Assembly: GCA_003024175.1 (NCBI GenBank)
Contig: MDYQ01000204.1
Location: forward strand, 1 to 50,107
Length of the DNA: 50,107 nt
Direction: 5' to 3'
Source of the DNA: Planoprotostelium fungivorum
Taxonomy: Eukaryota; Evosea; Variosea; Cavosteliida; Cavosteliaceae
Shown here: piece by piece, positions 19,795 through 32,014 of the stretch
Layout of the letters: each line of letters opens with the position of its first letter
Position numbering within the stretch: the stretch's first letter is position 1
Notes under the pieces: model-generated
Seen by the model: only the letters and a program-made list of their open reading frames with translations
What the model was told of the DNA's origin: nothing
The model's database searches: none
Program-made: the position numbers and the translations under genes

Positions 19795-22700
19795 TCAGAC
19801 GGAGAGCTTGATGTTGATGGCGCCGTTGCTGTCCTCTCTGTTTGCGAATCGTATCTTCTGTCCAGGTAAGACGTTCGGACTCTGCAAGGTGAAGGCAGCT
19901 GTCGAGTTGTTTGATCCTCTCAGACGCAGCTGGTAAGTCATCGTCTTCTGCGATGAAGTGTCTAAAGTGGCCTTGGTCTTTGATGCACCGGAAGTCAAGA
20001 GAAGGTACATGGGATAGTAGAAGGGAGCTGTTCCCTTGTTGGTCACGTCTACACGGACGGTGAAGATGGAGCTGATGGAAGATGAGTGATGATGGTGGAT
20101 GACGGATCGATCACCTGCTCGTGCGTGTGACGGTGAACTTGGAGAGGTAGATCTGGTAACCCAGCAGCTGCTCTGCCGCCTTCGCTCGGATGAGATTGTC
20201 ACCGGAATATTCTGATGATGTTATCATGGAGGTGATGCCGTCGCGTCTCACTCTGCTGGAACGCATAGTTGTTCCACAACCAAGAGGCGTGGATCTTGCT
20301 TACGGTGTCGCCAAATGGAGTTCGAGTGCAGGGTTTGCTGTCAAAAGCACAAGACTGGTAGGGAGGGTACAGTTCACCACCGATGGGCTGTGAAACACGT
20401 GAGAAACATCATCGTTACGTCCCAAATCGAACGAAATAAAAGAAATAAAATCGAATCAAATGACGAGATTTCACCTGGGTGGTCCAGATGTCGTTCGCGT
20501 TGACCGAAGATAATTGATTGGCAAAGTACCAATCTTGATCACCGTACGTATCCTCTCCAAAGCTGTCGTCATAGTAACCTGCGTTGAGATCTTTCGGGTT
20601 GTGGCTTCCGATCTTGTTGGGGTAGCGAGTCTGTACGTCTTCAATTCCACAATCAAAGTGGACACTCACCATCAGTCGGGTGACCTTGAAGCTGGAAGTG
20701 AAAGCGTTGAGTATGGTGTCTTGAACCGAGGTGGAAGCAAAGTCGGTGGTCTGGGAAGATGAGTGGAGGACGTACGTACGGTACTTACCGGGTAATTGTG
20801 CCATTCACCCCAGTGTCCCAGGAGACCCATCTGTCATGATATCACGGTGAGACGTCTCTCTTCACTCACCTGCCAGAATGCGATGCGGCTGTCTCCATCA
20901 TACTTACGTCCTGTCAAACGTCAGATGTCACGTGTCATCCAAGTCTTAAAGTCTCGAATCTCACCCAATTCAGTGATCAATTGTACGAGCGCCCTAGTCA
21001 GATTTACACTGTTGTAGTCGGGGTGGACTCCACTACCGTCGCCGTTGTCGATCATTCTCGTTCCCTGCAACAAGAAAGGAGGGAGGATTTGCTGTGAAAT
21101 GTCGGTGAAATTTCGCCGTCTACAACGCTCACGTTTGCCGATTTCGTGACGTCGGGATAATCGACGTAGACGCGAACGATGCTCTGATGATCTGTCCTTG
21201 ATGAGAAATTTTCTTCGTTTCACGTGAATTCACTCCTCTTGGCAACGTTAGAGAAGACCTGATCGAGTGTGGAGAAGTCAAACTGGTTCCAACCTGTCAT
21301 CAGCTTGCGGAAGGGTACGTAAGTGTTCTCCATGGAGCAGGGGAAGTCGTTGCAGGGATTGTTTGAATCACCTCCGAAGGGAACGAAGCCTGTGGTGGGT
21401 CACATATGAGGGTGATTACATAGCTCTTATTCTATAAATAGCTCAAGGTGAAATTGGATATCGTGATCTATATATATGTCGTGGTCTATATCTTATGACA
21501 TGACCTCACCTCTCTGTGGATTGCCCGCAGTGTTAGAAGCATCGTACTTCAGGAAAGTGTCGTTCAGACCAGTAGGATTGGGGGCAGGCTGAGAGGTAGG
21601 AGCAGGCTGGGTCGTATCTTGTCTCGTTGTAGATCGAGTGGTACCGACGGTCGGCATGGTGACCGTGAGTGCTCCGTTGGTATTGGCCTCTGAAGTCGCG
21701 AGCTTGACTTGATTCTGCGATAAGACGTAGCGACTGACGAGCGAGAAGACGAGAGCTTGTCCAGAGACGGATTTGATGCCTGTTATGGTGAGACATCGTC
21801 TACAACGTTGTAGATGGTCACCGCTGACGGTCAATCGGTAGGTGTTCGTCTGGCCCGGAGTGGTATCGAGGCTCTGGCTGGTTGTAGATCCACCGGTGGC
21901 AACTTGTAGAGAGATGGGGTAGTAGAACGGAGCGTTACCGTTGTTCACGGTAGTTACCGTGGCAACCACGTCACACCTACCCCGATCAATTCGAATCCTC
22001 GAGTTTTCTCTCACGTGTTACCATTGCACGTCTGTTCAACTTGAACCGAAGACAAATGGATCTGATAGCCCAAAGAGGCAGCGGCATTCAACGCGTTCGT
22101 CTTCTGAGTTCCAGAGTATCCGGTAGAGAAGGCATAGTTGTTCCACATCCAAGAGGGACGGGTGAGGCTGACACACGTGTTCCAATCCATCGTGGCGCAG
22201 TTACCAGAGAAGGCACAATTCTGAAGGGGAGGATACAGCTCTCCACCGATGATCTACAACGGTTCAGCGAAGAATAAAATAGAATAAAATGTGGATTCAA
22301 ATGGTGAATGGAATACCTGTGTCTTCCAGATGTCTTGACCTCCTACTGAAGAGAGTTGATTGTAATAGTACCAATCTTGGTCACCGTAGGTGTCCTCTAA
22401 AAAGCTGTCGTCATAGTAACCTGCGTTCAATTGTCCGGGTGCGTAGCCACCGATCTTGTTGGGGTATCTGACCTGTCTACCCGTCAGACTACAACCAGCC
22501 ACTCCCGCCTCACCTGCAGCTTCGTCTGGGTGAAAGAGTGGGTGAATGCGTCGAGTATGAGCTTCTGGTTGGCGGTGCTGGCGAAATCGGTGGTGGGCCA
22601 TGTGTGCCATTCTCCCCAGTGACCCAATAGACCGACCTGCCACACAGCGATGCGGTTGTCTCCGTTGTATTTAGAACCTGAGATGATCTTAGAATGAGAT

Positions 22701-23378
22701 GATGGTGAGACGATATGTGGATGATGTAGAGGTGCGACGGAGGAATGAGAGAGGTGTTCGGTCGGATGTGACGTACCGAGGGCATTGATCAATTGAACGA
22801 GAGCTTTGATCAGATTGGCATCATCGTAGTTGGGATGGACTCCTGTTCCATCTCCGTTGTCGATGACTTGAACGGTGTTGGCCAAGAAGGGAGGAAGGAT
22901 TTGCTGGAAGACTTTAGATCGGATGATGTAATATGTGTGTCTCACGTTGATGCTTCCACTGTTGTCTTCTGGGTAGTCCACATAGATACGGATGATCGTC
23001 TGATGTCCTACATTCCGTCAGTTTCGACCGAGCGTAAACAAAGGGTTATGATATGATTTACCTCTGGATGCAACATTGGCAAACGTCCGCTCGATGATCG
23101 AAAAATCAAAGGTGTTCCAATTGGACATGACGGAGATGAAGGGGATGTATTTGTTCTCGAGAGAACATGGAAAGAGAGTGCAGGGATCGTTGCCATCCCC
23201 ACCGAAAGGGACGAAACCTGCACACATTAATCTTCACACGCGAAGAAGAGAACGGATCATCCACACCTCTTAAAGGATTCCTCTGGGTGTTTGAAGTACT
23301 GTAGGTGTATCGAGAGCTGAAGAGAACATCAGCGCTGACCAACAGAGGTAACAGCAGAAGGGACCAGCTGCCCTTCAT
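19795..23378 (-). CDS. Secreted protein with two DUF4874/DUF4832-like modules
   Basis: The start at 23378 begins a signal peptide (MKGSWSLLLLPLLVSADV). Module 1 (about 23340-21700) has NPLRGFVPFGGDGNDPC, SVMSNWNTFDFSIIERTF, QTIIRIYVDYP, FLANTVQVIDNGDGTGVHPN, IAVWQVGLLGHWGEWHTWP and QLNAGYYDDSFLEDTYGDQ, then a beta-rich part. This is the pattern of bacterial and amoebal DUF4874 + DUF4832 proteins, thought to be TIM-barrel and beta-sandwich carbohydrate-active-like proteins of unknown activity. A Thr/Gln/Pro linker (RSTTRQDTTQPAPTSQPAP) leads through an in-phase splice (NPQRG|FVPFGGD, about 21508/21390) into module 2, which repeats the same blocks (FVPFGGDSNNPCNDFPC; AGYYDDSFGEDTYGDQDWY) and ends IKLSV. 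So one gene with an internal duplication is favoured over two genes. About 14 introns; one (about 21785-21826) is a 42-nt intron holding a palindrome. Confidence 0.8.
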
Positions 23379-24076
23379 GGTGTTGGAGGAGGAAAATGAA
23401 CTGACGCGAGGAGAAATGTATATGACATGATGGAAACAGTCCGACGAATCGTCAGTGTCAAGTCAGCTTGCCTTGCATCGTCGCGGTGGGGTACCGTCCA
23501 TCCACCTCTACGTGGCTCGCACTCTGATTGTTCGCTTGCTCGAACCGCCCCACGACTGCCACGGGCCTATTTCAATGGATTCCATAAATCAAGGAGAGCG
23601 ACGATGAGATCACCGTCTATCATGTGCCCTCTCTTCTGTGATGGTGCCTCATCATTTAGAACGTCAACAGCAGAGAAGTAATGGGAGTGTAGATTTCTCC
23701 TTGGTGCCCAAGTTCGGGAAATAAAAGATAGAAATTCATTATCCTTCATTTGCGGAGTCAGGATGCCCTTTCAGCGCTCTTTAGAGCTTGGCAGTTTCTC
23801 TCACGGAGAAGAGGAGCTATCATCTCAATCGATTATGTCATTGACGGAGTCTTGGACGCTAAAACTCCTCGAGTCGAGCGCAGGTCTTGACGTCGTATAG
23901 GTTTTGTTTGAGATTTTTATGTTTTGAGGATGTTTCTCGTCTGTCTATCGACCAGTCTCTTCGTACATTCTAGAAACAGGGCAACTGACAGGACAGAGAG
24001 CAGAGGCCACGGAGCTGTGACTCTTGAATCGATATTTTGTTCAGGTAGGGATGACACATCATAGGACAGCAACAAC
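23379..24076. other. Intergenic region with dispersed repeat copy 2
   Basis: This is 5' flank of the secreted protein gene. It contains the dispersed repeat (23694-23857). Otherwise no recognisable gene. Confidence 0.5.
23694..23857 (+). repeat. Dispersed 164-bp repeat, copy 2
   Basis: Nearly identical to 7931-8095 and in the same orientation. Both copies lie in intergenic DNA. Sequence similarity stops abruptly on both sides. Confidence 0.92.
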
Positions 24077-24700
24077 TTACACTGGTTTCACCTCCAATTC
24101 TAAACCGCACCGAAAGCCTATCGCGGTATGAAACCCTGAATCGTGCGTCTCATTAGCGTGTCGAGAAACAGGGGGGAGAAATATGGTTATCTGGGCCAGA
24201 ACAGAAGCGACACAGCAACCACACCACCAGACGAACATGACGAGGGCGGTCCGATCATCTTCCATCTCTAAATTCGACAATCACCACATGGAGTCGTTCG
24301 ATCAGAGAGTGAAGCGATCGAAGAGTGTAACGAAGATGGTCAAATTCTCGAAATTGCTGAGCCACAAGGCGAGCTTAGAGGTTGACATCGCACGTGTCCA
24401 CCTTCACTTTCTGAACTTCAACAGCTGGCGATGACTCACGTGTTTCCTCACCCACCGATGGTAGAGGAGGAGGAGGATGACGATACTGAGCACATCATAT
24501 TGATCAATCGGACGGGATCTAAGATGATCTTGAAGCGATCTCCTCAAGTGACAAGAAGAGAGGCTTTTAGAATGGCCTGAGAGGATGCCGATGTGGAATC
24601 TGCATTTGTGAATAAAAGAGAGGAGACCTTCCGATCGATCATACATCATCGAATATACATCGTCATTCTGTGAATCGAGAAGGCTATTTCCGATCATGCC
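24077..24700 (-). CDS. Hypothetical small membrane protein (uncertain)
   Basis: Two open segments are seen: an upstream one beginning at an ATG near 24699 (MIGNSLLDSQNDD) with a hydrophobic stretch YDVLSIVILLLLYH followed by a good donor (gtgagtca, about 24441), and a downstream one with LVMFVWWCGCCVASVLAQI. Stops between them imply at least one more intron that I could not place. It is divergent to the lysyl-tRNA synthetase gene. It may be a real two-helix membrane protein or chance open sequence. Confidence 0.3.
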
Positions 24701-24873
24701 GCTGGTGTGTTGGCAAGAGGGCTCTGAATGGATAGCGAAGAGGTACTTTGTTCGAATTTTTGGACACTTGCGTGTAATCCTAGTACTTATTCTCATTTTG
24801 ACGAACATAATAAATTTTCAGGATAGAAATCTGTCTTGCTTTCCCTCATTTCATCGCCTCCCAGAACTTGAAC

Positions 24874-27474
<2,601 letters not shown>

Positions 27475-27902
27475 TTGGACACAATACATCTCTCCTTAAA
27501 CTTGTCTGTAGTTTATTCGTGTCCTTTTAGAAGATCCGCGGGTCATCCACATGATGCTTCTCGTCGTGAGAGATCATCGGCCGTGATGTGATCCTTTTAG
27601 ACGACCGAAGGAGGATGAATTTTGGGCTGTTTCATCTGCACATTTGATCATCCGTGGATAATGAAATTGAATTCATAAATTATCAAAAGCGCTGAAAACG
27701 TGCTGGGAGAGTAAATCAACTCCGGTGGATGAATCTATCACTTCACTTCATTTATACTAAAGAAATTAAAACGCTTAACTTGTGATGATGAAGGACATTC
27801 ATATGTATCGCTGCACATCGATAGACGGGACACCGCCTTTATAACAAACCCTCTTCTCATCATCTTCTTACAAACATGAGAGCACCTGATTCTTTACATT
27901 TA
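27475..27902. other. Convergent intergenic region with a diverged dispersed-repeat relative
   Basis: This is 3' flank of lysyl-tRNA synthetase and of the H15 protein. It contains the element at about 27655-27750. No gene is seen. Confidence 0.5.
27655..27750 (-). repeat. Diverged relative of the dispersed repeat, copy 3
   Basis: Shares AAAAGCGCTGAA, an ACTCCG block and ATGAATCTATC with the reverse complement of 46517-46610, in the same order and near-equal spacing. The upstream TTCATAAATTATC/TTCATAAATCATC segment is shared as well. The last part also aligns with the reverse complement of the 165-bp repeat (AGCGCTGAA ... ACTCCG ... ATGAATTTCTATC). Confidence 0.6.
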
Positions 27903-28610
27903 TTACAGTTTGACGGTAGAGGCTATCCAATCTGAGATGTTCTGAGATACGTCGTCACGTCTAACGTATTGGCTCTCTACAAATGTTTCCCCGTTGCCGT
28001 AGCATGATAGCCCGACCTTGATGTTGATGTCCGTGAATAGCTGCAGTGCGCTGTCGATCTTCTCCTTCGTTTTCGTGAGGGCGTCGGCGATGGCGGCGTC
28101 TGAGACATCTGCTGCAAAGATGATCTCAGTGACATTGTTTTCTGATCCGGCGAAGCATTGGAGAGCACCAAAGGGGTCGATCTCTAACCAACGAGAAGAT
28201 GAGACGACTTGATGGACTGCGGGTGCGATAGCTGGGGCTACCACCGCAGGAGAGGGTCTCCTCTTGGCGATGGATTTCGTTTCCTTGCTCTTCTTCGCTG
28301 TCTTCTTGTTCTTTCTCTCCTTCTTCTCTGTCGATCCGGTCCTCTTCACGAGAACGTATCTCTTGCTGTCAAGTCTGATGTGTCCAGCGGTGATGGCGAG
28401 ACGAAGTGCCTTTCGTATGTAGGTCGCACTCCTCTTGTTCCTCAAGTTCGTTCCGTATGTCTCGTGCAACCAGCTTCGGATCGCATGCCCGGAGACTCCC
28501 TTTCTTCCAGTTTGGAGCTGTCGAACGGCTGAGACGATCATCTTGACGTAGGTGGGATGATTCTTCGTGGGAATGATGGTTCCAGAGGAGGTTCTGTTTA
28601 ATTGAGGCAT
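27903..28610 (-). CDS. Linker-histone-fold (H15) protein with extra C-terminal domain
   Basis: The chosen start is the ATG at 28610 (MPQLNRTSSGTI); an in-frame upstream ATG at 28691 would add 27 residues. An H15/H1-type winged helix spans roughly residues 15-85: NHPTYVKMIVSAVRQLQ, KGVSGHAIRSWLHETYG, RNKRSATYIRKALRLAIT, GHIRLDSKRYVLVKR. A Lys-rich stretch follows (KKERKNKKTAKKSKETK), as in linker histones, then about 110 residues unlike an H1 tail: SSRWLEIDPFGALQCFAG, TEIIFAADVSDAAIADAL, NIKVGLSCYGNGETFV. The product is probably a nuclear DNA/chromatin-binding protein. It appears to be a single exon, unusual for this window. Confidence 0.82.
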   Translation of the reverse strand: MPQLNRTSSGTIIPTKNHPTYVKMIVSAVRQLQTGRKGVSGHAIRSWLHETYGTNLRNKRSATYIRKALRLAITAGHIRLDSKRYVLVKRTGSTEKKERKNKKTAKKSKETKSIAKRRPSPAVVAPAIAPAVHQVVSSSRWLEIDPFGALQCFAGSENNVTEIIFAADVSDAAIADALTKTKEKIDSALQLFTDINIKVGLSCYGNGETFVESQYVRRDDVSQNISDWIASTVKL

Positions 28611-29020
28611 GTTGTCTTTGGTGTGTTGGTGTTTTCTGTTTTCGTTGTGTCGGAACCATCGTGCGATTCCAGGAAAAAGAGTAAGCGTCATGGTGTCTCG
28701 TTAAGAAACGAGAATGCCGAATTCGTGGAATTTGAAAATAAATTCGAACAAGCAAAGATGATGTGCATCCGCCGGGAAACGAACCTCTAGATCAGTTCCA
28801 TTCAATTCAGGAAGCTTCTTCTAAAGAACCGTCTTTTTATTCGGTGCAACGTCGTGTCATATGATCATCAAAGTTCCATCGGAGAGTGTGCATCCCGGTA
28901 AACATCGCTCAGACAGGAAGGTGAGTGGATGCGAAGAGAATCCGACTGTACCGTATTCATCTAGACAATGCAATTCGAAGGGACGTATGCAAAAAAGAGA
29001 CAAGATACAATCAATACTGT
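28611..29020. other. Intergenic region
   Basis: This is 5' flank of the H15 gene and 3' flank of the next minus-strand gene. No recognisable gene. Confidence 0.5.
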
Positions 29021-30011
29021 TTATAATAGCCCAAACACAGCATCATCTCCCAGGAGTGACTCCATGAAATCTATGGACAGCAGATCATCAGATGGAGGGA
29101 GGCTCATGAATGGAGGGTTCTCAAAAAGGCTGACGCTCTGAAGATGTGGCTGTTGTTCGATTTCGAACGAAAGACCCTCTTCAGATGTTCGTTCCACGAT
29201 GTGATCGACATCGGCGTACTCCATCCACTCTTCTCTCGTGGCATCATCCAAGTCATACCAATCCTCCTTTGTCGCCTATCTTGGGTCAATATGCGTTCGT
29301 GAAGACAGAGACGACCTCGTTGATGAGGTGGTAGGCCCTCCAGCCCATCATGTCTCTCTTGCAATCGTTGAGGAATGGGATCATGATGTCGGAATTCACT
29401 CGGCGTGACTTGTTCAAGATGTCGGTGAGGGTGCTCGGCCTCTGATGATCTGATCGTGTGATTAGATCCTCTCTATGATGGATCGACTCACTCAGATACT
29501 GAATGACGCGCATGTGCAAATCAGAAGGTGTTCGGCTGAACTTGAGTTTCGTGGACGTCCATGCATCTCCCAGTGGTCCATGTGCGTTTCGCAATTCAAA
29601 TGTCATGGTGACCTCTGAGCTCGTATCGAAGTTCAACAGGGGTCTCGCGAAGGATATGTCGATGAATCCCTCGACTGAGATGATGAGTGCGATGACCGGG
29701 CAACTGACGGGAGGTCTCTCGTCGTACCTAATACTGACTCGTAGTCCTTCTCTTTCGACACCATGGAGGCCGAAATCTCTCAGTCGAAGAGTGACGTTCT
29801 TTCGTCTGCCACGTTCTGTTGGAACCAATGCAAACCGATGGTCTTTCTTTCCAGATTGCCACAAGAGAACTGACAATGGTCCACATCCATCTTGAAGTCG
29901 TATGGTGTTCTTCTCGAAGAATGGTTCAGCACGTCGATAGAGGTACTTCTTGCGATGGGCTTTGAAGGGGGAGTCCTCGATGTGTTCCTGCAGCTCTTTG
30001 GATAGTATCAT
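29021..30011 (-). CDS. Unknown protein, beta-rich N-terminal domain and acidic/hydrophobic tail
   Basis: The start at 30011 (MILSKELQEHIEDSPF). Three exons: 30011 to about 29497, then two introns, about 29496-29455 and about 29315-29276, both GT-AG and in frame (…VIQYLN-HQRPSTLTDIL and HLINE-ATKEDWYDLDD). The N-terminal 170 residues alternate hydrophobic and charged residues like a beta sandwich (GPLSVLLWQSGKKDHRFALV, NVTLRLRDFGL, SFARPLLNFDTSSEVTMTFE). A helical middle follows. The last 75 residues are acidic and hydrophobic (DDLLSIDFMESLLGDDAVFG), resembling transcription-activation segments such as those of p53 or E2F. A transcription-factor role is inference; no named family was recognised. 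The stop is TAA at 29023-29021. Confidence 0.65.
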
Positions 30012-30499
30012 CTTCTTTTTGTTTGTCGTCCTCGATGTGAGTGACCACCATCTTTGAATGCATTGGACGAGCCGTCCGGCCGTCCAGACGACCCAGCAAT
30101 CATCTACAAGCGCGACATTTTTTTGACATTATAATATCTGCCGAATGTTGAGGGTGTGATTACAGGCGATGACTTGATGTGACGATGAATCTATGTGATG
30201 GAATGAGTCTGGCAGAAGATGCATCTGCCTAGTGCTCTTCTGGGTGGAAGATCTCTTTGATGAGGTCTGTCTCATGTCTATCCACTCTTCTCGCTATCGT
30301 CACAAACGTTGTGGACACATGGACAGAGGATTCGCCGCCCGTGCAGCTGAAAGAGATAGATCTATAGATTGATACTGTTTCTGTCAGAGAAGTCATCGAA
30401 AAGACACCGGAGGTTTTGTGATGGACCATCCTCACTTCACAACAGCATCACGACACGAAAACGAACGATAAATAGACAACAAACGAGAAATCAATAACA
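30012..30499. other. Divergent intergenic region with a possible small ORF
   Basis: A minus-strand open frame at 30435-30229 (68 codons; contains TTFVTIARRVDRHETDLIKE) starts with ATG and may be a small gene, with or without a GTGTC...TATAG intron. Evidence is weak. The rest is non-coding. Confidence 0.35.
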
Positions 30500-31597
30500 A
30501 TGAACGATAGATTATCAGAAGTGCAGACGGTGAGATGATTTTACATACCGTGGAAGGAACCTCCCGGGTGGTGATTTGTGGCTGACCTTGATAGAACCAA
30601 CTCGGAGCCGGTCAACAGAGCCCCGCCCTCTCGTTGCATTCCACAGATAGCGCACATTCACCATCTTCCCTGAAACACAAGAAGAAGTTTAAGAAGGAGA
30701 AGAAGGTCAAGATATCGAAGAAGGCCAAGCACAGCCAATTAGAGACTGAAATCCTCGGCGTCACAGAGGATGGAGAATTTATGGCCGACTTCTTTACCAA
30801 AGTGGGGGAGATGAAGAAGAACATCTTGATCATAGAGGAGACGACACACAAGTTGAACTCGGTCACCACTCAGAAGGGTCTGGACAACATGTCAACGCTA
30901 TTGAGCGAGACCAACTGCTACATTGCTCAGATTCGAGACGACCTCTTGACCATGGGCAAGGAGAACACCATCTTGGGAGATAACCCAAAGATTGCCCAGT
31001 CATCAGAGTACATGATCCGAGTCAACGCCTTCAACTCTCTCAAGTCCAAGTTCTTTGAGACGGCCCGACATTACGAGGAATCGCAACTCAACGCCAGAAA
31101 CAAAGAGAAGGAGTCCATCGAGAGACGAATCAAGATTGGTATGTCGTACTCTTCAACATTCCAAAGACTTACATGAGACAGTCAATCCCAGCGCCACCCA
31201 AGAAGAAGTGGACGAGATGATCGAGTTGGGAGAGAACGTCTTCGAACAGAAGACATTAGACAAGAAGCGCCATGCAGAGGCGAAGGAAGCTCTTGAGAAA
31301 GTCGAAGACCAACGAATTCAACTCCATCAACTCGAGCAGTCCATCATGGAGTTGCATCAACTCTTTTTAGACATGGCACTCTTGGTCGATGAACAGGGAG
31401 AGATGATCAACGTCATCGAGGCCAACGTGAACAAGACCGTCCAATACGTTGCAGAAGCCAACCAAGAGCTGAAGATTGCCCTCAAGTACTCGAACAGCGC
31501 GAGAAAGAAGGTTGCCTTCTTAGTCGCGGGAGTCGTGGCTGGTGTCGCGGCGGGAGCTGGAGCCATAGCAGCTAAATTCGCTCTCATTGGAGTATAA
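30500..31597 (+). CDS. Qa-SNARE (syntaxin), copy A
   Basis: Exons are 30500-30529, 30619 to about 31139, and about 31184-31597. Exon 1 (MNDRLSEVQT) was chosen because the paralogue at 42897 starts alike (MQNRLAEVK) with an intron right after; the 30618/30619 acceptor keeps phase 0. Residues about 40-160 form the syntaxin N-terminal helices (EFMADFFTKVGEMKKNILII). The SNARE helix includes QRIQLHQLEQSIMELHQLF and ALLVDEQGEMINVIEANV, with Gln in the zero layer (DEQGEMI). The end is a hydrophobic tail anchor (KVAFLVAGVVAGVAAGAGAI). This is the arrangement of plasma-membrane syntaxins acting in exocytosis. The anchor is Ala/Gly rich rather than the Ile/Leu/Val-rich one of copy B. Confidence 0.9.
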
Positions 31598-32014
31598 AAG
31601 ATTTATTTAATGCATCATGATGTTCGTCCATTGACACATGTGTTCGGTGTTTGTAGACGAGCGCCATGTACCCAAAGAAGACCTGATTTCTCCTATAATA
31701 GTATGACTCTCTGTTGTCGCATGACCTCTCACCATCTTCACTGTCTTTTGGCTCTGTTGGGCGTTTCTGGAGAATTTGGACCCAAAATTGCCCCACGGTT
31801 GTTAACGTGGCACCTCGCATGGTACATTCTGCTGAAAGAGCTGTCAGAGAGTTCGTATTGGGCTCTGTTTTGGGTCACATGATCTTCACAGACAGAGGAA
31901 CGAAGGCCATCCAATCAACACGCGATGGTGTGCAGAATGTTCCTCTATCGATGACTTGTCGTTCGGTGCACATCAGCAAGGTTCACGAGAGTTAGAGTCG
32001 AGGAGTCGATCTAT
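31598..32014. other. Convergent intergenic region with unassigned open frames
   Basis: Open frames exist on both strands (minus 31820-31584 starting MRGATLTTVGQFW; plus 31714-31995). Neither shows a domain, and no splice arrangement gave a convincing protein. Confidence 0.4.

Noticed and set aside
21290-21490. Boundary between two separate DUF4832 genes
   Set aside because: The splice phase joins NPQRG to FVPFGGD exactly as within module 1, and no signal peptide or promoter-like spacer precedes the second module; one gene is more likely.
30229-30435. 5' exon of the unknown protein at 29021-30011
   Set aside because: It ends in a stop with no good donor before it, and the downstream gene has its own suitable ATG; left as a possible small ORF only.
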